A DNA stretch of 64,000 bases from Lepas anatifera (lineage: Eukaryota > Arthropoda > Thecostraca > Lepadidae): assembly GCA_034440635.1 (NCBI GenBank), contig JAOTON010002087.1, positions 124,001 through 188,000 on the forward strand, written 5' to 3'. Shown one piece after another: positions 33,459 through 45,258 of the stretch. Numbering within the stretch: position 1 is the stretch's first letter; every line of letters starts with the position of its first letter. The notes below the pieces were generated by a model that was given only the letters and a program-made list of their open reading frames with translations, made no database searches and was not told the origin of the DNA. The position numbers and the translations under genes were made by a program.

Positions 33459-36226
33459 CTGAAGCGTTGTCCTCGATGTATGAGATCACATCGTCGCTGC
33501 CGCCGCCAGGGGGCTTGCAGCCGTCATCGCTGCCGCCGCCGGGAGGCCTGCAGCCGTCATCGCTGCCGTCGCCAGGTGGCTTGCAGCCATCGCTGCCGCC
33601 GCCAGGTGACTTGCAGCCATCGCTGCCGCCGCCAGGGGACTTGCAGCCTTCGATGCCGTCGCCAGGTGACTTGCAGCCATCGCCGCCGCCGTCAGAGGGC
33701 TTGCAGCCGTCACCGCTGCCGCCACCGGGTGGCCTGCAGCCGTCATCGCTGCCGCCACCAGGTGGCCTGCAGCCGTCAGCACTGTGCTCGCTGGGAGGCC
33801 TGCGGCCGTTGCTGCTTCCGCCGGGAGGCCTGCAGCCGTCATCGCTGCCGCCGCTGGGAGGCCTGCAGCCGTCATCGCTGCCGCCGCCGGTAGGTCTGCG
33901 GCCGTCATTGCTGCCGCCACCAGGTGGCGTGCAGCCGTCAGCACCGCGGTCGCTGGTAGGCCTGCAGCCGTTGCTGCCGCCACCGGGAGACCTGCGGCCG
34001 TCATCGCTGCCGCCGCCGGGAGATCTGCAGCCGTCATCGCTGCCGCCACCGGGTGGCCTGCAGTCATCATCGCTGCCGTCGGCAGGTGGCCTGGAGACAC
34101 CACCGCCGCTTTGTGGCCTGGAGTCGCTGCCGCAGGGTCGCCTGGAGCCGCAATCGCCACCGCCAGGCGGCCTGCGTCCGTCTCTGCCACTGGGAAGCCT
34201 GCGTCCGTCATCGCTGCCGCTGCCGGGAGCCCTGCAGCCGTTGCTGCCGCCGCCAGGGGGCTTGCAGCCGTCATCGCTGCCGCTACCAGGTGGCCTGCAG
34301 CCGTCGTTTCCGCCACCGGGTGGTTTACCGCCGTCGCTGCAGCCGCCAGGTGGCCTGCAGCCGTCGCTTCCGCCGCCGGGAGGCCTGCAGCCGTCATCGC
34401 TGCCGCCACCAGGTGGCCTGCAGCCGTCGTTTCTGCCGCCGGGCGGTTTGCAGCCGTCGCTGCAGCCGCCAGGTGGCCTGCAGCCGTCATCGCTGCCGCC
34501 AGGCGGGCTGCGTCCGTCTCTGCCACCGGGCGGCCTGCAGCCGGCGGGGACAGCACAGCTGGAGGACGATATACCACTCTCGCTTGGCTCTCTGTCGACG
34601 AGTTCACCGGCTCATTTGCTGCCTGTAGGACCTGGTACCCAGCCGGCGGGAAATTCAGCCCACACCTCGATACGTCAGCCGGTGCCCCAGCCAGGTGGCC
34701 GGTATACGCCGATTATAGTCGGTGGTCGTCGCATCTCGGCGATGGTGGACAGCGGAGCGGACGAGGTCGTCATCCGTCGCGACTGTCTGCCCTCTGATGT
34801 TCGCCTGGAGCCTCTGGACAAGTCACTTAGCCTGGCCGACGGTGGGCCTTGTCTTCACATAATCGGTAAGGCCAGAGTGCAGATAACCTTGGGACACCAG
34901 GTGAATCATGTTCACTATTACGTGGCCAGTAAGCTGTTTGATCAATGTTTGTTGGGAGCTAGATACCTAACTGAATTAGGAGCATGCATAGACATGAGGC
35001 AAGGTCTTCTTATTGTTCATGATGAAAGCCTGCCCCTTTCCCGCCGACCGCTGGGATGGGACACGGTCGTTGCGAGAGTGGTGGTAAAGGACACAGTGGT
35101 GGTTCAAGCTAGTTCTGAAATGATCTGTGCTGGTGAGGTCTGTGCAACGTCATCCTTTGGCCGGGAGTCCACAGCTGCGGTGTTAGAGGGAGAGGTAAAG
35201 TTTATGGAGCGCAGCCCCTTGTTGGTCGCCCGTTTAGCAGTCAATATTCCGCAGTCATGTGGGGTTCCGTTGCGGGTTTCTAATCTGACCGAGAAAGATG
35301 TGAAACTATTTAAGGGCACGCACATTGCAAATGTTCAGGCAGTGGAGGATGAGGCATTCTTGAACATTGAAGAGCCTTCTGATGCTCCCAAGTTGAGTTT
35401 TGACGCAGTTGTCGCACACCTACCTGAGCCTGAGAGGGGTAAATTTAAAGGCTTACTTACCGACTTTTCCCCCGTTTTCAGTGGACTTGGGAAGACGAAC
35501 CTCGTTGAACACGAAATTTCTACAGGCTCTGCTCGCCCCATCTCGCAACATTACAGACAAACACCTGTTCACTTGAAGTCAAAAGTGAAATCGCAGCTTG
35601 ATAAGCTGGTACAGCAGGACATTCTTGAACCCGTTCAGGAATCTCAGTGGGCAAGTCCTTTAGTGCTGGTGAAAAAGTCTAATGGGGATATCAGGATATG
35701 TGGTGATTTTCGAAAATTGAATAGTGTCACGATTCCGTCGGTTCAGGTCATTCCAAGGATTGATGACTGCTTGAACAAGCTCTCTGGTGCATCATGGTTC
35801 ACCACGATCGATCTCAATCAAGCCTATCATCAGATCCCCCTAAAAGAATCCGATAAAGCGAAGTGCACTGTGGCTTCAGAGTTTGGATTATACAGGTACA
35901 AATCAGCACCTTTTGGATTATCAGGGATTCCCCACACTTTCAACCGGGCGCTAGCCATGGCCCTGTCTGGCATAGACACTAAGATCTTTATTCAATATTT
36001 TGATGACATACTGATTCTGTCGACAACGTTACCGGAAATGTACGAAAATCTGAAGCAAGTGCTGTCACATTTGACGGTAGCTGGATTTACGGTGACCTTG
36101 GACAAGTTGCAACTGTGCCAAAAATCTGTCAAATTTTTGGGCTACGTTGTCTCTCAGGAAGGAGTAGCTTGTGACCCTGACAAAACTCAAGTGATCAAGG
36201 ACTGGCCCGTGCCAATGTCTGTGTAA
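33390..36226 (+). pseudogene. pol: Pol part 1: Pro-rich repeats, protease, reverse transcriptase
   Basis: The frame is open from 33329 and is presumably entered by the -1 slip at 33383-33389. First comes a repeat region of about 34 units of the type SLPPPGGLQPS (33490-34545). Then a retroviral-type aspartic protease with MVDSGADEVV near 34742, then a Ty3-type reverse transcriptase with SPLVLVKKSNGDIRICGDFR, TTIDLNQAYHQIPL and the catalytic YFDDIL near 35997-36014. The frame stops at TAA 36224-36226, but the next codons continue the RT connection/RNase H homology in the same frame. The stop is therefore a point mutation or a readthrough site. Confidence 0.93.
33490..34545 (+). repeat. Coding minisatellite, 30-36 bp units
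   Basis: Units like TCGCTGCCGCCGCCAGGTGG plus CCTGCAGCCG, all multiples of three, encode the PPGGLQPS motif in the pol frame. Because stops are rare in the unit, long frames also open in the other plus frames (33784-34797) and on the minus strand (33486-34607). Those are shadows. Confidence 0.95.
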
Positions 36227-38539
36227 GACGTTCGGGCCTTTTTGGGCCTGTGTTCGTACTTGAGAAAGCATATCAGGGACTTTGCATCTATCGCAAAGCC
36301 TCTGTTTCGGCTCACGGAGAAGGGACGCCGCTTTTCCTGGACTCCAGAGGCGGAGGAGTCATTTCGGACGTTGAAATATAGATTAGCTTCTCCCCCTGTC
36401 TTAGCTCACCCGAGATTTGAAGGCGATGCTCCTTCATTTGTCTGTGACACTGACGCGAGCGGGATGGCTGTCGGTGCATGCTTGCTGCAGGGCGGCAAGG
36501 TCATTGCTTATGCCAGCCGCGCTCTTAGCAAGGCTGAAAGGCAGTACTCGGCAACGAAAAGAGAGCTTTTAGCCATTGTATGGGCTACTCAGCATTTCCG
36601 ACATTTTTTCGTGGGCCGTCGCTTCATTCTGCGTACAGATCACTCTGCTTTGCAATGGCTCTTTTCATTTAAAAAACCAGAGGGCCAGCTTGCTCGATGG
36701 ATGCTGCAGCTTTCGGAGCTGGACTTTTCCGTCATACACCGAAAGGGGTCTTCCCATGGTGATGCTGATTCACTGTCCCGCTATCCACACGCAGGGGAAG
36801 GCAGTGAGGTGACGTTTAAGTGGGTCTGCGTTCCAGTGGGCGCAGATGACATGGACGAGACACCAATCGGTTGTGTATCGGGCACTGGTACCGCCCGCGG
36901 TTCTAGCGCGGAACCGAGTGATGCTGCAGCACCTAAAATGGTACGAGCCCTGATCAGCAACGAGCCCCAGAAAGGCGTGGTGAGTTATGGTGAGAGTGTT
37001 TCACAGGCTGATCTTTCGTTGGAACAGGACCGTGACGAGGGAATACGGGAGATAAAGGCTTGGAAATCATCCAGGCTCAAGCCTGAAGCAAAAAACCTGA
37101 AAACTGAGGGAGGGCGACGTCTGTTTAGGGACTGGAGGAGTCTGATTTTGAAAGGGGACGAAAAACCGGTTCTATACAGGCGAGTTCAGCCTCATCGTGG
37201 TGCTCCTTTCTGCTTGTTATTGGTTTTGCCCTCGCATCTTAGAACTGAGGCACTCGATATGCTGCACACAGGAGTCGGGGGTGGACATCAGGGAGCCGCC
37301 AGACTGGAGCGCATGGCCAGGGAGCGCTTTCACTGGCCAGGCCTTCAAAAAGATGTAAAATCTTACTGCCGGGAATGTGCTGTGTGCGATAAACGCCGAG
37401 ACCCACAAACCAGTCCACGTGCTCCATTGGGCTCACTTCAGGCTGAGGCGTTTCTTGATAGATTAGATGTTGATTTAGTATGCCGTCTGCCGGTGACTGA
37501 GCCGGAGCAGTTTCGTTACATTCTGACCTGTACTGATGCTTTCACTCGGTTTACATGGGCCATCCCTATTCGTGATCAGGAGGCTGAAACAATTGTGAAG
37601 GCCACGATGGATCACGTAATTAGTGTAGTGGGAATACCCAAATGCATTCATAGTGACTTGGGTAGAAACTTGACTGGAAATGTAATGCAACTGTTCTATC
37701 AGACCCTGGGAATTCGTCAGTCCACCACTACTCCGTATCACCCTGCTGGTAACACCTATTCAGAGCGTGGTCATCGTTTCCTCCTGGATGCTGTGGCTAA
37801 GCTGTGCGCAGAGCATCCAAAACAATGGTCACGCTACCTCCCAGCTGCTGTTTTGGCATGTAACAGCAACGTCAACCGATCTATTGGCTTCTCTCCTTAC
37901 GAGTGTGTTTTCGGCAGGCCCCCCACCTTGTCTGCTGATGTCAGGTACGGTGGGGAGAGCTCGCGTCCGGCCAGCACTGGCGCGGTGTCTGCGAGCACCC
38001 TTGACTATGTCCGAGGTCTGCAGCAAACTCTCAGGGCGACGGGCGAGATGGCCCGACAGGCCAGTATGGCTGCACACGAGCAAAGTAAAGCGTTTCATGA
38101 TGCTCATGTATGCGAGAATGTATACAACTCGGGAGACCGAGTCTGGCTTAAGAAACAAGCGTACAAAAAAGGAGAGTGCCGGAAACTGTCACCGGGATGG
38201 GAAGGGCCTTTTAAAATCGTACAAAAGTTGACTGACTGGAACTATCGCATCCAACGGGCGGGAGGTGTCAGCCAAACAACAGTACATCACAACCGCTTGA
38301 AACCCTGCAACTCTGTACCTGTTTCACACTCTGACCGACCCTCGCGTAAAATGAGCTTCCAGCCTGGTGCTCTCTCTGAGTTTAAATATTCGGCTGGGCG
38401 ACCCTCCCGACTGAATGTTCAGAACCGCCGCGCTCCACTCAGCTCCCACGCGACACCAGGGGCAGACCTTCCCCCGGATTCTGGTCAAGTGGATTGGTCT
38501 CCGTGGGGGGGTTCAGACAGCACGGGACCATTTGAATAG
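36227..38539 (+). pseudogene. pol: Pol part 2: RNase H and integrase
   Basis: Same frame as part 1, directly after the stop. RNase H shows VCDTDASGMAVGACL, KAERQYSATKRELLAIVWA and RTDHSALQWL. Integrase has an H-H-C-C zinc region (HTGVGGGH to CRECAVCDKR, about 37262-37392), then catalytic D (LDVDLVC), D (HSDLGRN) and E (TYSERGHR). A GPY/F-like module (WEGPFKIVQKL, TVHHNRLKPC) follows near 38200-38310. No chromodomain is seen. Integrase would insert element cDNA. The frame ends at 38539 shortly after a G7 run (38505-38511). The next frame (to 38714) carries a basic tail, APVRRSERVRNKPRRLGVDD, like normal integrase C-termini, so a one-base indel in the G run is likely. Confidence 0.92.
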
Positions 38540-38892
38540 AAGTTGGACGCAACCAACTCCTTTGTCATCAGCTGTCCATCAGTTTCGGACAGGTTGTAGA
38601 GAAGCTCCATTGATTGCGGTGACGGATTCTGAGACCCCACCGCCTGCTCCTGTGCGTAGATCGGAAAGGGTACGGAATAAGCCGAGAAGGCTGGGAGTTG
38701 ATGATTTTGTTTAGTGCTGGCTGAAGTCTTCCGCGTACAGGACATTGCGTTTTTCATGTACATTGTACGATGATGCTGTGATGTATGTTTTCAGCTAGGG
38801 TGTAACGGGTGTTTTGGTAATGGTGCGATAGACAACGGTGCACACGTTCTGATGATTATGGAGTGTCGTTTATTGTCGGGGCGACAACTTGT

Positions 38893-38906
38893 AAAGGGGG
38901 GAGTGA
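38893..38906 (+). promoter_or_regulatory. Polypurine tract
   Basis: AAAGGGGGGAGTGA directly before the 3' LTR. The purine run would prime plus-strand DNA synthesis. Confidence 0.8.
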
Positions 38907-39202
38907 TGTTGTAGGTTGAAACATATTATTCATTTGCGTGTCAGTGGTGCCTCGGGCGGAGGGTTCGAGGCGGGGTGACCTAGTCAGAGGTCACACCACC
39001 GCTGTGCTCGCCCTGATTGGCTGGCCGCCGGTCACCTGACTGGGCGGTGACGGGGAGTCGCTGCGAGGGTGGAACCGGCGGGGAGTTGGAACGAGAGCGC
39101 GGTGTCAAGAGGATTAGGCTGTTGTGCGAGAGTTAATACATCAAATGTGGATCTAAGTTGGACTCTTGGCTGTGAGGTCGTACTCATAAGTGAACTTACG
39201 AA
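38907..39202 (+). repeat. 3' LTR, 296 bp
   Basis: Same length as the 5' LTR with one base different as read. It is followed by the ACAAT target duplication. Confidence 0.95.
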
Positions 39203-39207
39203 ACAAT

Positions 39208-40361
39208 ACACATTTATTTTGTCCACAAATTGAAGTGAAATTCTAAAGATCTCTGATATTATTAGGTTAGAACCAACCCAGTCAGAAGAATTTGACACAC
39301 CCATGAATAAGGTGTCTGAGGCAGCTGAAATCATACCCCAATCAGGGCATACATTTGGTAGATGGGGCACTTTCCCTCCACTGGTGCTTAAAATGTTCAT
39401 TTTACACCAGTTTACAAAGTATGACATTTTTGACCAGATCTCCCCAGTGCGAGTGCCCTTGGAGACAGAAACGAGTGGTGCAAATTGTGTCAACCTGGTG
39501 CGAATTTGTGAGACTGGTGCAAGGAAGGTGATGATTTCACCAAACAAATAATGGGTAAATGGTTATTAAAACAGAGGAGGGGGCTTGAGAAAAAGTCCTT
39601 CACTAATAACAGAGGTAGCAGTGCTTTGTGTGGATAGGAATGGGTTTGTTTTTCTCCCTGGTATATGACATATTGGAGCAAATTTTTTAAGGCTGGTGGT
39701 GCGAGAATTTTAGATGGCTGGCGCGACTCATCTGGCCTGCTGCCATAATTTGTAGCCCGGATTTTACACAACAGGAGAGTGACTGAAAAACAAAAATTAC
39801 ATGCTTGTGTCCTCTTCAGTGTCATTTTCTGCCACAAAGTTTTCTTACCTGCCCCAAAAAGGGGCACAAGCAGCCCCAAACTGGTAGGTCGGCCTGTCCC
39901 AAGGCCGCCCCAACAGGACGTCAAAACTCCTGCAAGCTGGGAACCAGCTTCAAGTCCTTAAGCCTTATAAAGTTCACAACCCAATAAAGTAAGGACTGGA
40001 TCCTCAACTCGCTGTTCCCCAACTGCTTCAAGACATTGGCGTATACTGGGCACAGATATTGTACAAAATCTTGACTTAGTCTGGTGATGGCTCATTATGA
40101 GCTCAGTGACAGTGCAAATGACAGGCACCAGGGATACCTTAAAAAGACCTGTACACCTAGGGTAACCCAAGGTATCCCAAGGTGCATAAGCTATTGCATG
40201 ATGCGGGGGCATGCAGAAAGAAATTGAAGGCTGCCCATCTGGGCTCTGCATCCGAAGGATGGAGCCGACTCAACAAGTATGTCAGTAAGTAGCAAGGTAA
40301 TCAAGTGGGACTTCTGTCTGGCATGCAATTCCCTTGGCAGAGCAAAACGTGTATACCTTCC
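39208..40361. other. Arm segment related to the hAT-like interior
   Basis: 39210-39770 resembles 8341-8860 (and 1-220) of the large hAT-like element, with GTGCGAATTTG, a TGGTTATTAAAACA block and TCTCCCTGGTATATGA. The remainder, to 40361, is shared only with the other arm (about 46004-46610). No gene recognised; short ORFs mirror each other in the two arms. Confidence 0.6.
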
Positions 40362-40369
40362 ATTCTGAC

Positions 40370-43300
40370 CAGGGGTCTAAAAAGTGAGCTTGTGGTCGCC
40401 GACTAAAATCCAAGCTTCTTCGATGGTCGCCGAACCTAATGCTACATGTATTACAAAATCGGTCTTAAAAGTGGTATAAATATGGCTATAGGGAAGCACT
40501 GGCGAGTGCAAGGGGGATGGTTCCAATAAGATATAGATATAAAAAACCTATAAAATATAGATCGAGTTTCTCGATATCGATGACCTAAGCCAGAATCAAG
40601 TCATTACCTAAGTGATTTCATGAGATTATAATTCAGTATTAAAGTCAAAGTTATGATCTGAAAGCAACAAAACTATACATGCTGGCCCTTAACCCTAGCC
40701 CCGGTGACCAGCATGAATCACCTATGAACCCCCCCTGGTGGGAGGGTGTTAAAAATGACACCCTCGATCTCGGAAACAAAGAAAGAAGCGGAAAAAGCGA
40801 TCGAAAGGTCACCGGAAATGCAATCGGCGTTACTCCTGGAATTTTTGCGTAAGGTCAATACTGTGGTCACCAGAGGGGAAAAATTCATATACGTCAAAAT
40901 GTATCAAATGCAGTGCTCTATAAAACCTTGCTTATCTCCGTACGCAAAATAGCCGGAACCACTTTCTCAACGCTATTCGACAGAGCCCGACCAGCTCTTT
41001 CACTAAGGCAACATCCATTTTCATATCAGGTCAAAGGCTAGGGCGCAACAGGACACTGAATATTGGAGATGTTATCACGTAGCTTCAAGTTATAATAGGA
41101 AGAACGCTCGCTTTCAGCGTGATATGTCGGACCTAAAAGCCAATGTTGGAAAGTGATCAGTCATTTATACGCACTACGCAGTCATGAATACGTATCGATA
41201 GTGCCCACTGAGCTTAGGTTAAGTCTGTTTGGAGGTCAATCGAGGTCAAAGATGATACGCTGTCCGTACACAAGGGCAATCAAATGGGCGCCGAAAGCTG
41301 TGGGACGGGGTAACTACGCATCCCCCCTGTTGGCCAACAAGGGGGGACATCTCCCAAAATTTTCGGTTCATCGTCAATAATGCTGTCAGGTACCAAATAT
41401 GCTCACAATTCCCCTGCCCCGGCCAGCACCAGCCCGGGTCCGTTCCCCTGTAAAAATTCCGTGGCAGCACCCCTGGGCATTAAAATTTTCGCCCATTACT
41501 TCTATACCAAGCAAGATACAACCATGATTGATTCACCATTGTTGTTCTCTCATCAATAATGGTTTTATTTTGTGTCCATCCATGCGAAAAATTGTTAGGC
41601 CTTATCTTGGAGACAAATAAAAGGGTTTGCAGCACCTTAAAAAAGAGCCTCAGGAACAGTTCTGATGTTTCATTTAACTAGAGAAAAAACATTTTTCATG
41701 TACATACATGCGTCATGAAATACTTGTCATTCTTCACCTTGAGGCGCCACAAATCAGATAAATTCATGTAACATTTCAAATAAATAATTCAAACATTATT
41801 CATTGGCAACATTTCCTCAGAAGTACAGTGGAAAATATCAACCATTGCTAAGATGAGGCCCAATTTTTGCTCCATTGTTGAACATGGTTCTACTCAAAGC
41901 AATAGCAATGCTGTCTCTTGGGAATAACCTTATTTTCTTTGCATGACATCATTCCCATGATAGCTATTTCCAAAGCTCTTAATTGATGCATTTTAGCATT
42001 AATAATCAGGACTGAAAAAGTTTCCAGAATAGTTGCTGATGACCCATTTGGACCAGGATTGGGTACTGAGAAGAACAGTTTGCATTTCAGCAACCTGTTC
42101 TTTTGTGGTGGACACAATCTGTGATATTTCTACTGTACCTCTGTGGCAGTGCTTCCATAGTTCATCCATGCTAGAGAAAACAAAACGAGTCAACTTTCTT
42201 GTGACAAAAAATACAAGATATTATCAGAAACTTGGATGCATATAATCAATCAGTTAAAAAACATACACACACACCCTGATCACCCAGTGTGCATCCATCT
42301 GTGCAAAAGACACAGCTTATTCTATGTTTGGCAGACTTGGATTGGACCATTGTCCTTGCAGTGGAGTCTTCTGGCAAATTGGAAATGGTTTCTCACATCT
42401 TTGTGCTGTGCAGGAATGCACATTTATATCCCTTATGGGGTACCAATGCAAAATGATGGATCTAGGATTTTAGTAGGGGGCAGCCCTCTGAGATTGCATC
42501 CTGTCAACCAAAAGGGCACACTTTACCCAAAAGGGTGGCTATCGTCATCAATCAGTGGGAGAAAACTGTAATTGGTGTGACTTCAAAATGGTAACAGTGC
42601 CATAAATGGGAATGCTTGACCCATAGATGGGAACACCCATTCCCAATTATGGGAATGCTTGAGACCATTTTCCAGAACAAAATTTTGGGCCATGAAACAA
42701 ACTTTTCGTCTTTCTACCTGGCTTATTTCTGTTCTTCAAATTTTAGAGGGCATTTATCTTTCAAACAGAAACAGGAAATCATACTTTATACCCTGCTTCA
42801 AATATTGAAGCTCAACATGTTTATTATGATCATTCACATGTCTTGGTGCATCTGTGTAAATAAAACACTAGTCATATACAAAATCAATTAATAGATATCT
42901 AGAAAAAACAAAAAGTTTTTAAATATTTGATTTATATTGCCACTTGAGATAATAATATATACCGACCAAGACATATGGCCATACAGAACATGATGCGAGC
43001 CAACCTAGCATAACAAAACCTGTTTTCAGCACCTTTAATGCCATTTTACACAACTTCTAAACTTCAAAGCTCCATCTGTAGCCCCATCATTTGTATTCTA
43101 GTGGTGGGGGCAGTAGCAAGGTATTTTCTGCCTCGCAGATCTGGTTTAATGTTTTGGGGTACCCTTTTCTTCAGGCCGCCCTGAATCCTTTCAAACTTAC
43201 AGGGTCCTGAACTCGAGTTCAGGGATCCCTGGGACCTGTCACTGCTGTGGCACCCCAAATGGAAGCTCATGTTAATTTCTGTGCCTACTAAGAGCATCCT

Positions 43301-44461
43301 AAAAAATTTTCCTATTTCTCATTTCAGGGACTTTAAAATCGTTAAATAACAGGCCTACTTGGTCACCCAGTTATATGTCCAGCTATAAGGCAAGAACATG
43401 GTGGTATCAAAAATAGTATACTTGTAATGGATAGTCTCATAATTAGGCACCACAAAAATCGTTCAGAATATCCACACCCTTGGGAATGTGTGACTATAGA
43501 ACAATGTTTACGATGACATTTTAGTGTGATTGTGGTTGGAAAGAGTTTAAACATGCACCACTGGTATTCAAGTTTTTTTCCTTCTGAGACTTTTCGCGGT
43601 AAAGCAAAACAAGGAAACATCATTGCAAGTAGACTCCAAAACCCACCTAGATTGCACGGACCGTCTATGATAAACGCACATCTTGATTTAACCCCTTGGA
43701 TTTAACAAATTGAACACCAGTCGTCAAAAGCGGCGCCCACCAACAAGAATACAAAAATATTAGCGGCAGCCCACGCCGCGCTCGTTCTGACGGCCGCACA
43801 CACCGAAAATGTACCAGGGCGACCACCTGCGACCAGGCAACCACGCAAGTCGGCGGTTTCGGCCGACTCGGTCTCCCATTGGTCGCCTATTGAAAAAAAT
43901 GAAAATCACCGACTTGGTACCGACTCGTGACGGATTTTAGTACATTCTAGTTTGAACTTAAAAATAATACATAGATACGGTATAAGGAGATGGCATTAGC
44001 TAAGGTACCAGGTAATTTCAGTCGCTTTTCATAAAATTGGAACCAAAAATTGTAATAAGAAGAAACATAACTAGCAAAGACTAGCAGCAACTAAGGGCGG
44101 TGATGATGCCAGATGTAATCGGCCAAAGATGCCCCGTTGTAGCCAAGCTGTCTTTCAGAAACGCCAAACAAGCCGGGAAACGAAGGCTAACTTGGCTCTT
44201 TGTTGAAGTAGATTCTGCCCATTCTTGGCTAAAGGAACTGGCAGACTTCATCCAATAGATTTTTATGGGCACTGGGTGTATTACGATGACGCGTGGAGAC
44301 AGTGGAGAGGGTAAGCATATTTAGAAGCAGGAGCGGATGGTGAAAGCTAAAATCATGGGAAAACAGATGGAATCAGAGTTTGAGACGGTTGCTGGGTCGC
44401 CAACTAAAAGATGATAGGGTCGCCGACGGCGTAGGTAGATCGGCAAGTTTTTAGACCCCTG
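40370..44461. mobile_element. hAT-type non-autonomous element, 4.1 kb
   Basis: Ends are CAGGGGTCTAAAAA and its exact inverse TTTTTAGACCCCTG. The 8-bp duplication ATTCTGAC flanks it (40362-40369 and 44462-44469). The right arm has the empty site as GTCAGAAT at 45996-46003. GTCGCCGAC-type subterminal motifs occur near both ends. The interior has only short ORFs and no transposase signature. A CpG-rich block lies at about 43725-43870. Different terminal sequence from the 2438-17538 family. Confidence 0.93.
40686..41380. other. Possible relic of a TTAA-type element
   Basis: CTTAACCCTAGCCCC at 40688 and a G/C-palindromic segment (CCCCCCCTGGTGGGAGGG) are followed by text resembling the right-arm TTAA family (ATCTCGGAAAC) and several AGGTCA hexamers. 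CCCCCCTGTTGGCC with AAGGGGGG lies near 41322-41345. Ends are not matched well enough to call it an element. Confidence 0.35.
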
Positions 44462-44469
44462 ATTCTGAC

Positions 44470-45114
44470 CTCCAAATCTAGGTATCAGGCAGGGTAAAAT
44501 AGAAAATACAATGTTACATACTTAGGCTATGCTTCAAATAATCACCTACTGCTTGTATTGAAATCCATAATGATCCCTCCTAATAAATTGCAAAAGACAG
44601 ACCAAAGCAATCCTGACAGGCAATCCCTGGTGCTCACCTATATCAATATTGCCATGCTTACAATATGGCGTATCCAAAGCCGTAGACTTGCTGAAAGCTT
44701 CCTTTCTTTCAGTGCACATCTTTTTCTGAAACACATTTGCGCTCCAGCAACGCCTATAGCGTTGCTGGAGTTTCTATAGAAACACTTGCAGTATTTATGT
44801 CCTATTCTACATAAAAACGGCGGTTTTTAAGACGCATCCGTCCTAAACACCGCTTCCTCTCATATGACCTATTCGTCATAAATACCGCGGTGGTTGTGTT
44901 GGCTTTGATGTGCAGGACCACAGTGATTTGTCTCTATTGCCTATTGTGATATCCATGGATGCAATGGACAGATTGGGCGTAAGTCCCACAAGATCAGTCA
45001 GTGGGAGAAGTGGCTTTTCAAGCTGTGGACGATTCGAGCGTTGGGTCTTCCAGCGATTACCATGCACAAAGGCATTTTCAGAAATCCTCTATAATTCTGA
45101 AGGGTTTCCAGGCT
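44470..45114. other. Hinge-proximal left segment
   Basis: Shared with 45373-45995. Two short frames survive in both arms (44910-45128 plus, mirrored at 45357-45575; and 44546-44734 minus, mirrored at 45704-45919). The amino-acid differences between arms do not suggest constraint. A perfect 12-bp hairpin at 44742-44770 is present only here. Confidence 0.55.
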
Positions 45115-45226
45115 GGTGGACCTTTTGAACGGTGGACCCTCTGAACAGTGGACCCTATGAACGTTGGACCATATGAACGGTGGACCTTTTGAACGGTGGA
45201 CCTTTTGAACGGTGGACCATATGAAT
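45115..45226 (-). repeat. Inner-left 16-bp iteron array
   Basis: Seven tandem units of GGTGGACCTTTTGAAC type (reverse complement of the outer-left unit). With 18511-18615 it makes the left arm an inverted-terminal-repeat unit. Confidence 0.95.
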
Positions 45227-45258
45227 GCCACCCATATGAATGCCACCCGTTGGGTGGC
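45227..45258. other. Palindrome hinge
   Basis: CATATGAATGCCACCC (45233-45248), three bases GTT, then the exact inverse GGGTGGCATTCATATG (45252-45267). The left side carries one extra 15-bp unit (CATATGAATGCCACC) relative to the right. Confidence 0.95.

Larger units (their letters stand above)
32365..39207 (+). mobile_element. Ty3/gypsy LTR retrotransposon, near-complete
   Basis: The element is 32370-39202 (6833 bp), flanked by the 5-bp duplication ACAAT (32365-32369 and 39203-39207). The right arm retains the empty site at 47144-47148. Two 296-bp LTRs differ by a single base as I read them. Order: LTR, tRNA-Leu primer site, gag, frameshift site, proline-rich repeat region, protease, reverse transcriptase, RNase H, integrase, polypurine tract, LTR. 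The domain order places it in Ty3/gypsy. It has an in-frame stop in pol and a probable frameshift at the integrase tail, so this copy is probably not autonomous. Confidence 0.97.
18496..45248 (+). mobile_element. Left arm of giant inverted repeat (foldback-like unit)
   Basis: Homology with the reverse complement of 45252-62505 runs from GGGTCTATATC at 18496 to the hinge hairpin. Both ends of this arm carry 16-bp iterons in inverted orientation (18511-18615 and 45115-45226), so the arm itself has the layout of a terminal-inverted-repeat element. It holds four insertions absent from the other arm: 18616-19007, 25748-25800, 32370-39202 and 40370-44461. Without them and their duplications it is about 15.35 kb. 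A sampled segment (23545-23705 against 56640-56835) differs at about 4 percent. No transposase was recognised. Confidence 0.9.

Noticed and set aside
33486..34607. Minus-strand 373-codon Ala-rich ORF and plus-strand 337-codon ORF (33784-34797)
   Set aside because: Shadows of the coding minisatellite in pol. Only the pol frame continues into protease and RT.
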